Assembly (NCBI GenBank): GCA_027492545.1
Contig: JAPUEL010000032.1
Span: 18,066-82,065 of the forward strand
Origin: Propionibacteriaceae bacterium
Lineage (GTDB): Bacteria > Actinomycetota > Actinomycetes > Propionibacteriales > Propionibacteriaceae
Direction: 5' to 3'
DNA length: 64,000 nucleotides
Position 1 is the stretch's first letter; each line of letters opens with the position of its first letter. The notes beneath the pieces were generated by a model. It worked only from the letters and a program-made list of their open reading frames with translations, was not told the DNA's origin and searched no databases. The position numbers and the translations under genes were made by a program. Shown here in pieces: positions 35,821 through 45,578 of the stretch.

Positions 35821-38271
35821 CTACCCGCCTTCGGTGTCGATCCTGCCGCGTCCCGCGAGCGCGGACACCGGTTGCGTCACCGGCGTGCCTGATCCGTCCC
35901 TGCGGCCGTGGGCCGCCGGAAGGTCGACCGGGGATCCGCTCGCGGCGGACGCGACCATCGGGCCGGGTCCGATTGCGGCCGTCAACAGCGTGTCCTCACC
36001 CCTGAGGAAGCGGTGCGCACGCACTCCGGCGGTGGCGCGGCCCTTGGCGGGGAACTCGCTCATGGGGGTCACCTTGGCCAGGCCCGTCTCGGTGCCCGGG
36101 AGGGAGCTGGATGATCCGGAGATCGTGACCGCCTCATCGGTGGCGGGATCGACCGCCCCGAACCAGATGACGCGAGCGCCCGGCGACAGCTTGATCCCCG
36201 CCATGCCACCGCCCGCACGTCCCTGGGGACGCACCGCGGACGCGGGGAAGTGGAGCAGTTGGGCGTCCGAGGTGATGAACGCCAGGTGCGCGCCGTCGTC
36301 TGCCATCTCGACGGCACCCACCACCTCGTCTCCCGGCTTCAGCGCGATCACGTCCCACGCGTCCTTGGCAAGATTCTCCGGATTGACCCGCTTCACCACG
36401 CCCTGGGCCGTCCCCAGTGCAAGGCCGGGCGAGCCGTCGGCCAGTGTGGTCAGGCCCAGCGGCCGTTCCCCCGCCGCCAGCGGCCACAGCTCGTGCGCCA
36501 GGCTTCCGCCCTGAAGGCTGGGTGCCGCGGCGGTCAGGGGGACCGTCGGGAGCTCGATCGCACGGCACCGGATCAGCCTGCCACGGTTGGTCACCACCCC
36601 GAACTCGCCGTGCGCCGTGGTCCGCACCCGCGCGACCACCACGTCGTGCGCCGACCTGCCGACCGGCGGAAGCGCTCGATCCGAGTCGGTCCGGGCGACG
36701 AGTCCCGATCCGCTCAGCAGCACCCAGCAAGGATCGTCGGCCATCTCCAGGGGAGCACGCGCCGCCGTGGGAACGCCGGACGAGGCCAGGAGCACGGTAC
36801 GACGGGGGGTGCCGAACTGGCGCCCGACCTCCGCGAGTTCGCCGCTCACGACCCGACGAAGGACCGCGTCGTCGTCGATGATCTCCCGAAGCCCGGCGAT
36901 CGTCTCTGCAAGCGCGGCCGCCTCCTTCTCGAGCTCGATGGTGGAGAACTTCGTCAACCTGCGCAGCTGCATGTCCAGGATGTAGTTGGCCTGGGTCTCG
37001 GTGAGATCGAACGCCCCGATCAGTCGGCCCCGCGCCTCGGCGGCATCCTCGGACGAGCGGATGATCGCGATGACGTCATCGATGTCGGCGATCGCGATCA
37101 TCAGCCCTCGCACCAGATGCAGGCGGTCCTCCGCCTTCCGGAGCTGGAACTGCGAGCGTCGTAGCGTCACGGTCAGGCGATGGTCCAGGAAGACCTCCAG
37201 CATCTGCTTGAGGCTCAGGGTGCTGGGCTGTCCCTCCACCAGGGCCACCGCGTTGATGGCGAAGGTGTCCTCCAGCTTGGTGACCTTGAACAGCTGCTCG
37301 AGCAGGGCCTCGGGGTTGATGCCGTTCTTGACCTCGATCACAAGTCGCGTGCCGTTGGCGAGGTCCGTCAGATCCTTGACGTCGGCGATCCCGGTCAGCT
37401 TCTTGTCGTCGACGCCCTTCTTGATCTGCTCGATGATCTTCTCCGGACCCACCATGTACGGCAGTTCGGTGCACACGATGCCCATCCGGCGTGGCGAGAC
37501 CTTCTCGATCCGGGTGGTGGCCCTCAGCTTCAGCGTCCCCCGGCCGGTGGCGTAGGCGTCGCGCACCCCGTCCAGTCCGACGATCTTGCCGCCGGTGGGG
37601 AAGTCCGGGCCGGGAATGTGGCGCATGAGGTCGTCGAGCCCGATGGCGGGGTTGCGGATCAGTTGCTGGAGCGCGGCGACCACCTCCACGAGGTTGTGCG
37701 GGGCGATATTGGTGGCCATGCCCACCGCGATGCCGGCGGCGCCGTTGACCAGGAGGTTGGGGAAGGCGGCGGGAAGGACGACCGGCTCGGATTCCTTCCC
37801 GTCGTAGTTCGGCTTGAAATCGACGGTGTCCTCGTCGAGCCCTCGGGTCATGGCGACGGCGGGCGTGGCCATCCGGCACTCGGTGTAGCGCATCGCGGCG
37901 GGCCCTGCGTCGAGGGAGCCGAAGTTGCCGTGCCCGTCGATGAGGGGCAGTCGCATCGACCACGGCTGAGCCACGCGCACCAACGCGTCGTAGATCGCGG
38001 TGTCCCCATGGGGGTGGAGCACGCCCATGACCTGCCCGACCACCCGGGCGCACTTCACGTGCCCTCGGTCCGGACGGATCCCCATGTCGTCCATGGAGAA
38101 CAGGATGCGCCTCTGGACAGGCTTCAGGCCGTCGCGGGCATCCGGGAGGGCCCTGGAGTAGATGACGGAGTAGGCGTACTCAAGGAAACTGGTCTCCATC
38201 TCCTCGGTGACGTCGACGTCGAGGATGTGTTCCTCCTCGTTGACTTCGTCGTCGATCGTCGACCTGGCCAT
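35821..38271 (-). CDS. parC: DNA topoisomerase IV subunit A (GyrA-like)
   Basis: 816 residues. Breakage-reunion domain with catalytic Tyr129 in AAMRYTECR and the quinolone-pocket region [19 protein letters not shown] (Thr at the usual Ser position). The C-terminal beta-pinwheel blades carry repeats such as [11 protein letters not shown]; no canonical GyrA box is seen, which favours ParC over GyrA. Partner parE is 6 kb away; five lactate-related genes and a carbonic anhydrase lie between. A GGAGGC site precedes ATG 38271. Confidence 0.93.
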   Translation of the reverse strand: MARSTIDDEVNEEEHILDVDVTEEMETSFLEYAYSVIYSRALPDARDGLKPVQRRILFSMDDMGIRPDRGHVKCARVVGQVMGVLHPHGDTAIYDALVRVAQPWSMRLPLIDGHGNFGSLDAGPAAMRYTECRMATPAVAMTRGLDEDTVDFKPNYDGKESEPVVLPAAFPNLLVNGAAGIAVGMATNIAPHNLVEVVAALQQLIRNPAIGLDDLMRHIPGPDFPTGGKIVGLDGVRDAYATGRGTLKLRATTRIEKVSPRRMGIVCTELPYMVGPEKIIEQIKKGVDDKKLTGIADVKDLTDLANGTRLVIEVKNGINPEALLEQLFKVTKLEDTFAINAVALVEGQPSTLSLKQMLEVFLDHRLTVTLRRSQFQLRKAEDRLHLVRGLMIAIADIDDVIAIIRSSEDAAEARGRLIGAFDLTETQANYILDMQLRRLTKFSTIELEKEAAALAETIAGLREIIDDDAVLRRVVSGELAEVGRQFGTPRRTVLLASSGVPTAARAPLEMADDPCWVLLSGSGLVARTDSDRALPPVGRSAHDVVVARVRTTAHGEFGVVTNRGRLIRCRAIELPTVPLTAAAPSLQGGSLAHELWPLAAGERPLGLTTLADGSPGLALGTAQGVVKRVNPENLAKDAWDVIALKPGDEVVGAVEMADDGAHLAFITSDAQLLHFPASAVRPQGRAGGGMAGIKLSPGARVIWFGAVDPATDEAVTISGSSSSLPGTETGLAKVTPMSEFPAKGRATAGVRAHRFLRGEDTLLTAAIGPGPMVASAASGSPVDLPAAHGRRDGSGTPVTQPVSALAGRGRIDTEGG

Positions 38272-38298
38272 CGTGGCCGCCTCCTTGCCTGGGGTCCT

Positions 38299-39327
38299 TT
38301 ACAGCAACCCGCGCAGCTTATCGCCCAATCCGTCACCGTCAGGGGCACGCACCTCCACCGCGGTGTCCGGCTCCCACCGGTCCTCGGTCGCCGGGACCTC
38401 CATCGGCAGGCCATGGGCGAGGGCGTGCTCGCCGGGCGTGAGCTGCCGGATGGCGCGCGCGCGGACGTGCCCGGGTTGGAGGGAGGCGAACTCCGCATAG
38501 AGGTCGGGATCGTGCTGCCCGTCGTCGCCCACCAGCAGCCATCGGATCTGTGGGAGGTCTCGTGCCAGCTCCCGGAGGCAGCGGCGCTTGTGGTCGGTGC
38601 CGCTGCGGAACCAGCCGGTGTTGGTGGGCCCCCAGTCGGTGAGGAGCATCGCGCCCTGCGGGATGCCGTGGCGGGCCGCGAAGCGCTGGATCATCGGGTA
38701 GGTGTTCCAGGCTCCGGTCGACACGAAGATGATGGGTGCCCCCGGGTGGGCGGCCAGAAGCTGCTGGTAGAGCCGGGCCATTCCGGGCACCGCCTGGCGG
38801 GCCTGTTCGGTCAGGACGAACGAGTTCCACGCCGCCACGAGCGGCCGCGGTAGCCAGGTGGACAAGATGGTGTCGTCGATGTCGCTGACGATGCCGAAGT
38901 CCACGTCATCGGCGATCACCTGGATGCTGGCGAGCGCCGACGATCCACCCTCCCCCTCCAACGTCACCGAATGCCACCCCGGGGGGAGCCCGGGGTTGCG
39001 GACCCGCACGTCGATGTAGCCGCCACGATCGGCGCGCACGGGTATCCGCACGTCACCGATGACCACCCAGACGCTCGCGCCAACTCTCGGGGCGTTGAGG
39101 AAGTTGCGCCAACCCCGCCGGTAGATCAGGGCCGATGCGGCCTGAATGATCCCGAGGTCCGCCGATGGCCGAAGGACCACCCTGCCGAGGATCCGCAATT
39201 GCTCGGAGGTTCCATAGCCGGTGAACGCCAGAATGGACTCCTGCCATCCGCGGCGCTGCAGTGCGCGGTTGACCAACCAGTTGATCCGATCCTCGATGCG
39301 GGCGGCGATGAAGGGGCGGGAGGGCAT
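38299..39327 (-). CDS. App1-family phosphatase (DUF2183)
   Basis: 342 residues. The C-terminal domain (about 160-300) has the HAD-type catalytic signature SDIDDTIL (DxDxT) and FVSTGAWNTYP, the App1 phosphatidate-phosphatase-like family. The N-terminal part (about 1-150) is a beta-rich region of the type found in actinobacterial App1 proteins. Substrate is not predictable. Start ATG 39327 is fixed by a TACGTT box 7 bases upstream; the longer frame overlaps the divergent DUF5998 gene. Confidence 0.88.
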   Translation of the reverse strand: MPSRPFIAARIEDRINWLVNRALQRRGWQESILAFTGYGTSEQLRILGRVVLRPSADLGIIQAASALIYRRGWRNFLNAPRVGASVWVVIGDVRIPVRADRGGYIDVRVRNPGLPPGWHSVTLEGEGGSSALASIQVIADDVDFGIVSDIDDTILSTWLPRPLVAAWNSFVLTEQARQAVPGMARLYQQLLAAHPGAPIIFVSTGAWNTYPMIQRFAARHGIPQGAMLLTDWGPTNTGWFRSGTDHKRRCLRELARDLPQIRWLLVGDDGQHDPDLYAEFASLQPGHVRARAIRQLTPGEHALAHGLPMEVPATEDRWEPDTAVEVRAPDGDGLGDKLRGLL

Positions 39328-39334
39328 GAGCCCA

Positions 39335-39340
39335 AACGTA
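39335..39340 (-). promoter_or_regulatory. -10 box of the App1 gene (leaderless pattern)
   Basis: Minus strand TACGTT, then 7 bases, then ATG 39327. Confidence 0.45.
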
Positions 39341-39351
39341 GTGCAACGTGC

Positions 39352-39357
39352 CAGAAT
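39352..39357 (+). promoter_or_regulatory. -10 box of the DUF5998 gene (leaderless pattern)
   Basis: CAGAAT, then 6 bases, then GTG 39364. It is only 11 bases from the divergent App1 box. Confidence 0.4.
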
Positions 39358-39363
39358 GGGCAG

Positions 39364-39927
39364 GTGCCTGAGTCTGTCGAGAGTGTGAAGACCCTGCCGC
39401 CGCGGCTCATGGCCGAGATCGCCGAATGCAGCTTCTATCCGAGTCTGGTGGCCGAGACCGTCGGCCTCGGGCTGGGGGAGCGGGAGGTGCTGGACCATCT
39501 GGTCCAGCACGAGGCGACCTTCGCCGGTCACGAACTCCACCGCCACATGACGGTGCTGGTGCGCACCGAGCGGCAACTGCTCATCTGTCACATCGACGAA
39601 GGCGAGGGCAACCGCACGGAGGCCGTCGCCACCACGGAGATCGTGGCGCTCCGCGCGATCGATTCGGTGGTCCTCACCCGGGCGCTGCAGGATCCCGAGA
39701 ACCGCTCCGGACTCAGCGAGGCCTGGCTGACGATCGTCTGGGGGGCCGCCCGACGCGTCGACCTCGGTCCCGCCGGCTGCGACGACCCGGCCTGTGAGGC
39801 CGACCACGGCTACTCCGGTGTGATCCAGCCGGACGATCTCACGGTGCGGATGAGCCCACAGGCGGATGGGGACAACGCCAGGCGGCTCGTCGCCTTCGGC
39901 ACGCGCCTCCAGGCGGTCGTCGGTTGA
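39364..39927 (+). CDS. DUF5998 family protein
   Basis: 187 residues of the actinobacterial DUF5998 family: LPPRLMAEIAECSFYPSLVAETV, HEATFAGHELHRHMTVL, and C-terminal CDDPACEADHGYSG (a CxxxxC-H cluster that could bind metal). Function unknown; usually beside a phosphodiesterase gene, as here. GTG 39364 is chosen over longer frames that overlap the App1 gene. The stop overlaps the next start (TGATG). Confidence 0.82.
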   Translation: MPESVESVKTLPPRLMAEIAECSFYPSLVAETVGLGLGEREVLDHLVQHEATFAGHELHRHMTVLVRTERQLLICHIDEGEGNRTEAVATTEIVALRAIDSVVLTRALQDPENRSGLSEAWLTIVWGAARRVDLGPAGCDDPACEADHGYSGVIQPDDLTVRMSPQADGDNARRLVAFGTRLQAVVG

Positions 39928-41048
39928 TGCGTTCGGACTTCGTCGAGCCCCGGTACGAGGATCTCGCGCTGGCCAACCTCCTCCCCAGCGTCATGGCCGT
40001 GCTGGACGGCACGGTGCCGGTGATCGGCCTGCCGCGGGCATCGAAGTACGTCGTGCTGCTGGTCGACGGGCTCGGGTGGCACCAGTTGCTGGAGCACGCC
40101 GACCACGCAGACACCATGGCCGGGCTCACGCGCGGCTCGTCGCGGCTCACCTGCTCGGTGCCGTCCACGACAGCCACCTCCTTGACCTCCCTGGGGTGCG
40201 GAGTGCCCACCGGCGAGCACGGCATCACCGGGTACACCTTCTTCGAACCCACCGTTTCACGGGTCATCAATGCCCTCACGTGGGAGGGCGGCCCAGAGGA
40301 CCTCGGCACGTTCGCGCAGACGCCGACCCTCTTCCAGAGGCTGGCCACCTCTGGCCGCCCGTCCGCGGCGGTCACGCTGGGGAGGTTCGCCGGCAGCGCG
40401 CTGACCAACCTCGCCTTCAGCGGCAGCACGCTGTACCCGGTGGGCACGGAGGGGGACCCCGACGAGTTCGCGGGCCTTGTGGTCGAGGCGCTCGGTGCCG
40501 CCGACGTCGTCTACTGCTACGAGCGGATGCTCGATCACGACGGGCACGGGCACGGGGTGGGGTCGTGGCAGTGGCTCGACCGGCTCGCCATGGTCGACGA
40601 CCTTGTCGCGCACCTCATCGACCAGCTTCCCAGCGACGCCTGCCTCATCGTCACCGGCGACCACGGCATGATCAACGTGCCTGCCGCGTCGCGGATCGTG
40701 GCAGAAGACGAGCCGCGCCTCGCCGGGTACTCGTTCCTGGGTGGTGAGCCGCGGTTCCGGCATGTCTACGGTGACGACGCGCGCGCCCTGGCCTGGGCGT
40801 GGGAGAGCGTCCTGGGGGAGCGGGCACACGTGCTGCGACGCGAGGAGGCCATCGAGGCCGGCTGGTTCGGGCCCCAGGTCACCGGGTTGAGCGCGGCGCG
40901 GATCGGTGACGTCGTCGCCGCGATGACCGGGGATTTCGCGGTGATGAGCCAACGCACACCGGGCGAGTTCTCGCTGGTCGGCATGCACGGATCTCTCACT
41001 GCGGCCGAGATGGAGGTCCCGCTCCTCATCCACGGCGGTGCGAGGTGA
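39927..41048 (+). CDS. Alkaline phosphatase superfamily (type I phosphodiesterase) protein
   Basis: 373 residues. Metal and nucleophile motifs of the phosphodiesterase/nucleotide pyrophosphatase family: VVLLVDGLGWHQL, CSVPSTTATSLTSLGCG (nucleophile Thr), MLDHDGHGHGVGS and IVTGDHGM. No signal peptide, so it acts in the cytoplasm. Start ATG 39927 overlaps the DUF5998 stop; TTG 39924 is less likely. The end overlaps the glycosyltransferase by GTGA. The three genes look like one operon. Confidence 0.88.
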   Translation: MRSDFVEPRYEDLALANLLPSVMAVLDGTVPVIGLPRASKYVVLLVDGLGWHQLLEHADHADTMAGLTRGSSRLTCSVPSTTATSLTSLGCGVPTGEHGITGYTFFEPTVSRVINALTWEGGPEDLGTFAQTPTLFQRLATSGRPSAAVTLGRFAGSALTNLAFSGSTLYPVGTEGDPDEFAGLVVEALGAADVVYCYERMLDHDGHGHGVGSWQWLDRLAMVDDLVAHLIDQLPSDACLIVTGDHGMINVPAASRIVAEDEPRLAGYSFLGGEPRFRHVYGDDARALAWAWESVLGERAHVLRREEAIEAGWFGPQVTGLSAARIGDVVAAMTGDFAVMSQRTPGEFSLVGMHGSLTAAEMEVPLLIHGGAR

Positions 41049-42289
41049 GGCTGCGCATCGCGATCCTGATCGACGACTTCTATCCCGCCTCCGGGGGTAT
41101 CGGCCGCTCGGTCGAGACCCAGCTGGAGGAACTCACGGCGCTGGGTCACGAGGTGACCCTGATCGCGCCCGATCGGCACCTCCAGAAGCCGCGTCTGGGC
41201 CGCATCATCGAGTGCCCCACCGTCTACGTGGAGGGGCTTCCGGCCCATCTGAGCGTCCTGCACTGGTCGTTCAAGCGCGCCAGGCTGATCAGCGACATCG
41301 CCACGTTCGACGTCGTTCACACGCAGACGGAGCGCGGTGCGCTGATCCTCGGGGCGAAGATCGCACGGTTGCAGGGGGTGCCGCACCTGCACACGTTCCA
41401 CGCCAACATCGCCGGCACCCACCAGACGGTGCACGGCTCCGTCTTCGGCACCCTCGGCTACCAGGCGCTGATCCTGCCGGCGCTGCGCCGGATTCGTGGG
41501 GGCATGGCGACCTCGGCCAGGCTTCCGGCGGCGGTCAGGGAGACCGGTGGGCTTGCAGCCCGGACGGACTGGATGTCCTTCGCCACGATCGCCCAGATGG
41601 TCGACGGCTACGCGGTCCCCTCCCCCTTCATGGGCGAGCTGATCGACGAGGCGGCCGGCCGACACCTGAACGGGTATGTGGTGCCCACCGGCTACAACCG
41701 TCGCATGAAGCGCGCCATCGACGAGGCACCGCGCGAACGCGCCGACGACGCCGTCCGCTTCCTCTCGGTGGGCAGGCTGGCGAAGGAGAAGCGCCTCGAC
41801 GTGCTGATCAAGGCGTTCCGGCGCGCGAACATCCCCAACGGCGAGTTGGTGATCGTCGGAGACGGGGACCAGAGGGACCAGCTGAGGGCTCTGGCCAAGG
41901 GCTGCGACGCGATCGACTTCCGATGGCACCTTGCCTCCACGAGCGCGCTCGCCTACGAGTTCCGCAACGCCGACGCCCTGGTGCTGAGTTCCTACAGGTT
42001 CGACTCGCAGGCGCTGGTCATCGCCGAGGCGGTGTCGGCGGGTCTGCCCGTCATGTACTGCGACGACCGCCTCACCGTGGGGCTGTCCCCGCAGAGCTCG
42101 CTCTTGACCGGCCCCGACGTCGCCTCGATGGCGACGGGCCTGCGCTCCCTGACGGATCCCGGGGTCAGAACCTCCATGGCCGCCGCGACGGCCGGTCTCA
42201 TGGCGGACCTGGCCCCGGAGCGCACAGCGCAACGCTACGTGGCCGCCTACACAGACCTCATCGAACGAAAGGCGGGGCGGCGTGGCTGA
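41045..42289 (+). CDS. Family 4 glycosyltransferase
   Basis: 414 residues, GT-B fold. N-terminal acceptor half begins RIAILIDDFYPASGGIGRSVE. The C-terminal donor-binding half has FLSVGRLAKEKRLDVLIKAF, LVIVGDGDQRDQL and the EX7E-like region LSSYRFDSQALVIAEAVSAGLPV. Acceptor unknown; likely a glycolipid or cell-wall sugar. The GTG start overlaps the preceding gene by 4 bases and the end overlaps the tdk gene by 8. Confidence 0.9.
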   Translation: MRLRIAILIDDFYPASGGIGRSVETQLEELTALGHEVTLIAPDRHLQKPRLGRIIECPTVYVEGLPAHLSVLHWSFKRARLISDIATFDVVHTQTERGALILGAKIARLQGVPHLHTFHANIAGTHQTVHGSVFGTLGYQALILPALRRIRGGMATSARLPAAVRETGGLAARTDWMSFATIAQMVDGYAVPSPFMGELIDEAAGRHLNGYVVPTGYNRRMKRAIDEAPRERADDAVRFLSVGRLAKEKRLDVLIKAFRRANIPNGELVIVGDGDQRDQLRALAKGCDAIDFRWHLASTSALAYEFRNADALVLSSYRFDSQALVIAEAVSAGLPVMYCDDRLTVGLSPQSSLLTGPDVASMATGLRSLTDPGVRTSMAAATAGLMADLAPERTAQRYVAAYTDLIERKAGRRG

Positions 42290-42932
42290 ACTCGTGTTCC
42301 ACACCGGTCCCATGGACTGTGGGAAGTCGACGCTGGCGCTTCAGCTGGACTACACCCAGTCCACGCACGGCAGGCAGGGGCGGGTCTTCACCTCCCAGGA
42401 CCGCGCCGGCGAGGGCGTCATCGCCTCGCGGCTGGGGCTCAGCGCCCCGGCGCTGGAGGTGCATGAAGCCTTCGACTTCTGGCGCTACATCATCGCCGAG
42501 CTCACCAGCGGCAAGCGGGTGGACTACATCATCTGCGACGAGGCCCAGTTCTACACCGCCGGGCACATCGACCAGCTGGCCCGCATCGTCGACGAGCTGC
42601 AGCTCGACGTCTACGCGTTCGGGATCCTGTCGGACTTCCGCACCAGGCTCTTCCCGGGTTCGCAACGGCTCATCGAGCTGGCGGACAGGGTGGAGTCGCT
42701 TCCGCTGGGGCCGCTCTGCTGGTGCGGCGCACGGGGCACCCACAACGCCCGCACGGTGGACGGCCTCATGGTCACGGAGGGATCGCAGGTGGTCGTCGGT
42801 GACACCGCGGACGGTGGGGAGGTGCGCTACGAGGTGCTGTGCCGGGCGCACCACCGGCGTCGGGTGACGGCGCGGCGGGCCAAGGCGACGCTCTCCCCGG
42901 ATCCGCTGCCGTTCGATCCCGAGGACTTCTGA
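42282..42932 (+). CDS. tdk: Thymidine kinase (type II)
   Basis: 216 residues. P-loop GPMDCGKST (about 9-17), DEAQF motif, and lid-region zinc ligands CWCGARGTHNAR and VLCRAHH. It phosphorylates thymidine in the salvage pathway. GTG 42282 begins MAELVFHTGPMDCGKST. The C-terminal tail (VTARRAKATLSPDP...) is longer than the core family. It converges with sepH. Confidence 0.94.
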   Translation: MAELVFHTGPMDCGKSTLALQLDYTQSTHGRQGRVFTSQDRAGEGVIASRLGLSAPALEVHEAFDFWRYIIAELTSGKRVDYIICDEAQFYTAGHIDQLARIVDELQLDVYAFGILSDFRTRLFPGSQRLIELADRVESLPLGPLCWCGARGTHNARTVDGLMVTEGSQVVVGDTADGGEVRYEVLCRAHHRRRVTARRAKATLSPDPLPFDPEDF

Positions 42933-42945
42933 GGTCAGGCGCTTC

Positions 42946-43830
42946 TCACGGCGTAGGGGTGGGTCCGCCGAACATGATCTCGTCCCAGGTGGGGATCTTG
43001 GCCCGGCGTCTGCGCGGCCGTGGCTTCTTCGGCTCGTCCCCGGCCTCGACCAGGGGCTCCTGCGTGGGCTCGGCCACGTCCTCGGGCATGGCTTCGATCC
43101 CGCCCGGCCTTTCGGCGGTCACGGGCATGGCGGCATCCTCGAGTTCCTCGTCGGCGGACTCGCTGCCCTGCGCCTGAGGCACCGCGTCCTCGTCGAGGAT
43201 GCCGGTGTAGATCCGCACCGAGTCCTCGCTGATGCCGCTGAGCATGTCGTAGAGCCGATCCAGCTGAGAGGTGTCCTCGTTGCCGTCGTGCATGAGCTCG
43301 GAGGCCGGCACGTCGTCGCCGGGCGTGCCCGGGTCAGGGGTGGTGATGGCGCGCACCAACGCCATCTCGTCCTTGAAGTCGACGGTGTTCTCCTCGTCCG
43401 CGCGGCCGTCAAGCGACTCCTCGCCGATCATCCAGCGCGCGTCGGCGTTGTGCGCGACCGAGAACCGGGCCTTCGGATCAAAGATGAACTCGGCGGAACG
43501 GGACTCGGCCTCGAGGGCGAGCCGACCAAGGATGCGCCATTTGAGGTCTGGTTGGCGCCACGCGTCCCACTCGATCGAGTCGGCGTCGATTCCGCGTGAC
43601 CGCAGCCGTTGCCCGATCAGGTCTCCCAGCCGACGGTGGGTTCCGGCCTCGCCGCGGCGCCTGACGGTGGCCGTCTGCGCCGATTGCGCCATGTGCTCGC
43701 GCTCGGCCAGCACCGGCCCGGCGAAGGCCTCGATGCGCTCAAGCTCCATGCCCGTCTCCTCGGCGACCTCGGCGACGGAGGCGCCCGAGCGTATCCGTAG
43801 CTGGATCTCGCGGGGGGTCAGAGCATTCAC
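42946..43830 (-). CDS. sepH: Septation protein SepH
   Basis: 294 residues. N-terminal DUF3071 domain (MNALTPREIQLRIRSGASVAEVAEETGMELERIEAFAGPVLAEREHMA) with a helix-turn-helix-like element, then a conserved second block (R.LGDLIGQRLRSRG...WDAWR..D..W) and an acidic, Pro-rich C-terminal region ending KKPRPRRRRAKIPTWDEIMFG. In Streptomyces and mycobacteria SepH binds FtsZ and stimulates its assembly. No membrane segment, cytoplasmic. Confidence 0.93.
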   Translation of the reverse strand: MNALTPREIQLRIRSGASVAEVAEETGMELERIEAFAGPVLAEREHMAQSAQTATVRRRGEAGTHRRLGDLIGQRLRSRGIDADSIEWDAWRQPDLKWRILGRLALEAESRSAEFIFDPKARFSVAHNADARWMIGEESLDGRADEENTVDFKDEMALVRAITTPDPGTPGDDVPASELMHDGNEDTSQLDRLYDMLSGISEDSVRIYTGILDEDAVPQAQGSESADEELEDAAMPVTAERPGGIEAMPEDVAEPTQEPLVEAGDEPKKPRPRRRRAKIPTWDEIMFGGPTPTP

Positions 43831-44009
43831 GTTGTTCCTCGTCCGGTCGGGTTCCTTCGGGCCAACTTACCAGCGCGCCACCGCTCAAGGGTCCGTGGCT
43901 TGCGCGGCCGCGCACAATGGTGCCGAGAACGTCGCAGGCCGGTGTACCGCCGCGACCGATCATGTGATACACATAGGGCCGTTCGCGGCACAGGAAGGGA
44001 CACTGACGG

Positions 44010-44306
44010 ATGGCAACCGATTACGACGCACCCCGCAAGACCGACGAAGAGATGAGCGAGGACTCCATCGAGGAGTTGAAGACGCGTCGCAACGACAAGA
44101 ACTCGGGCAAGGTCGACGAGGACGAGGTGGAGGCGGCGGAGTCCTTCGAGCTCCCCGGCGCCGACCTGTCACACGAAGAACTGACGGTGCGGGTGCTGCC
44201 GCGCCAGGCCAACGAGTTCACCTGCGCGTCGTGCTTCCTGGTGAAGTCCCAGAGCCAACTGGCCGAGGTCCGGGGCGGGCAGAGCTACTGCGTCGACTGC
44301 GTCTGA
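44010..44306 (+). CDS. DUF4193 family protein
   Basis: 98 residues, MATDYDAPRKTDEEMSEDS-type start and a C-terminal zinc-knuckle-like CASCF...CVDCV (two CxxC). Acidic, soluble. Conserved in nearly all actinobacteria next to sepH and dut; function unknown. AGGAAGGGA precedes ATG 44010. The 179-base gap before it contains a possible -10-like TACACA near 43965 but no convincing promoter. Confidence 0.9.
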   Translation: MATDYDAPRKTDEEMSEDSIEELKTRRNDKNSGKVDEDEVEAAESFELPGADLSHEELTVRVLPRQANEFTCASCFLVKSQSQLAEVRGGQSYCVDCV

Positions 44307-44315
44307 GGCACGGCC

Positions 44316-44609
44316 TCAGAGGTCCAGCCGGCTGCGCAACCGGCTCGGCCCCGCATGCGAGAACGTGGACATCCAGCGTCGCTGGATGAAGCGGTTGATC
44401 ACGATCTGTGACATCCCGACCCCCAGGCCGCTGGCGGCCGCCCAGATGAAGGCCCTGGCCATCGGCGTCTCGGGGTCGTTGATGTCGGGGACCGGTTCGC
44501 CGGTGGCGGCCTCCCACGCCTTGGTCACCAGCTTCTGGGCGATGAGCGTGGTCAGGGCGCCGAGTACCCCGGCATAGATCTTCCACATCAGCTTCTCGGT
44601 CAGGGCCAT
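44316..44609 (-). CDS. DUF4235 membrane protein
   Basis: 97 residues. DUF4235 signature: EKLMWKIYAGVLGALTTLIAQKLVTKAWEAATGEPVPDINDPETP followed by a second hydrophobic helix (AFIWAAASGLGVGMSQIVI). Two-helix inner-membrane protein of unknown function. AAAGGAA lies about 6 bases before ATG 44609. It converges with the DUF4193 gene. Confidence 0.85.
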   Translation of the reverse strand: MALTEKLMWKIYAGVLGALTTLIAQKLVTKAWEAATGEPVPDINDPETPMARAFIWAAASGLGVGMSQIVINRFIQRRWMSTFSHAGPSRLRSRLDL

Positions 44610-44657
44610 GGGGTTCCTTTCGCTGGGACCATCACTGCCACCTTAGGTGCTGCGGAG

Positions 44658-44663
44658 TAGTGT
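44658..44663 (+). promoter_or_regulatory. -10 box of DUF3093-dut cluster (leaderless pattern)
   Basis: TAGTGT, then GGAAAG, then GTG 44670. The GGAAAG could alternatively act as a weak ribosome-binding site. Confidence 0.4.
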
Positions 44664-44669
44664 GGAAAG

Positions 44670-45119
44670 GTGACCTACCGCGAACGTCTGTACATTCCCT
44701 GGTGGTGGGTGGTGATCGCTCTGCTGTTCTGGCTCAGCCTGGCAGTGGCCGTTCTCGCCTACATTCCCGCCGGCCCGGCCATCGCGTTCTCGGTGCTGGC
44801 GGCGGTCGGAATGGGTCTGGCCCTCGTGGCCTACAGCCTCACGCTCGTCGGTGTCGACGGCGACACGCTCACGGCCGGTCGGTGCCGGGTGGCAGGGGAG
44901 TACATCTCGGGGGTGTCTCCCCTGCGCGGGGAGGCGGCGCGCATCGCCACGGGTCCCGGGGCCGATCACCGGGCGTTCCTCTTCACTCGCCCGTTCGTCC
45001 CAGGGCTGGTCCGGGTTGACCTGGCGGACCCCGCAGACCCCCATCCGTACTGGCTCGTCAGCACCCGCAGGCCGGAGGAGTTGGCCGCCGCGATCGACGC
45101 CGTCAGAGGGCGCCGATGA
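44670..45119 (+). CDS. DUF3093 membrane protein
   Basis: 149 residues. The family motif [16 protein letters not shown] N-terminus ([14 protein letters not shown]), two hydrophobic helices to about residue 60, then a soluble domain ([11 protein letters not shown].....ISGV...) ending [15 protein letters not shown]. Function unknown; always near dut in actinobacteria. GTG start; end overlaps dut by ATGA. Confidence 0.88.
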   Translation: MTYRERLYIPWWWVVIALLFWLSLAVAVLAYIPAGPAIAFSVLAAVGMGLALVAYSLTLVGVDGDTLTAGRCRVAGEYISGVSPLRGEAARIATGPGADHRAFLFTRPFVPGLVRVDLADPADPHPYWLVSTRRPEELAAAIDAVRGRR

Positions 45120-45562
45120 GCACGAACATTCCCACCGTTGCGGCCGCGCAGCACGTCCCCACGTACGCACACCCGGGCGATGCGGGGGCGGACCTGCGCA
45201 CCACACACGACGTCACGCTGCAACCAGGCGAACGGGCGCTCGTGGGCACCGGCGTGCGCTTGGCCCTCCCCGAGGGCCACGTAGGCCTCGTCACACCCCG
45301 CTCCGGCCTGGCCGCACGCCATGGGCTCAGCGTCGTCAACTCGCCGGGCATCATTGATTCCGGTTACCGGGGCGAGATCAGAGTGAGCCTCATCAACCTC
45401 GACCCGGCCGAACCGCTCACCCTCCTGGCCGGAGACCGCATCGCCCAACTGGTGGTGCTGCCCTTCGTCTCGGCCACCTTCACCCGGGTCGACACCCTCG
45501 ATGACACCTCGAGGGGCGCGGGTGGCTATGGTTCTACGGGCGGATTCACCACTTCCTCCTAG
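45116..45562 (+). CDS. dut: Deoxyuridine 5'-triphosphate nucleotidohydrolase
   Basis: 148 residues, trimeric dUTPase. Motifs in order: [37 protein letters not shown], and the C-terminal [12 protein letters not shown] arm that closes over dUTP. It converts dUTP to dUMP, limiting uracil in DNA. ATG overlaps the DUF3093 stop. Likely one transcript with the following DUF3710 gene. Confidence 0.96.
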   Translation: MSTNIPTVAAAQHVPTYAHPGDAGADLRTTHDVTLQPGERALVGTGVRLALPEGHVGLVTPRSGLAARHGLSVVNSPGIIDSGYRGEIRVSLINLDPAEPLTLLAGDRIAQLVVLPFVSATFTRVDTLDDTSRGAGGYGSTGGFTTSS

Positions 45563-45578
45563 CTAAGGACGCACAGCA

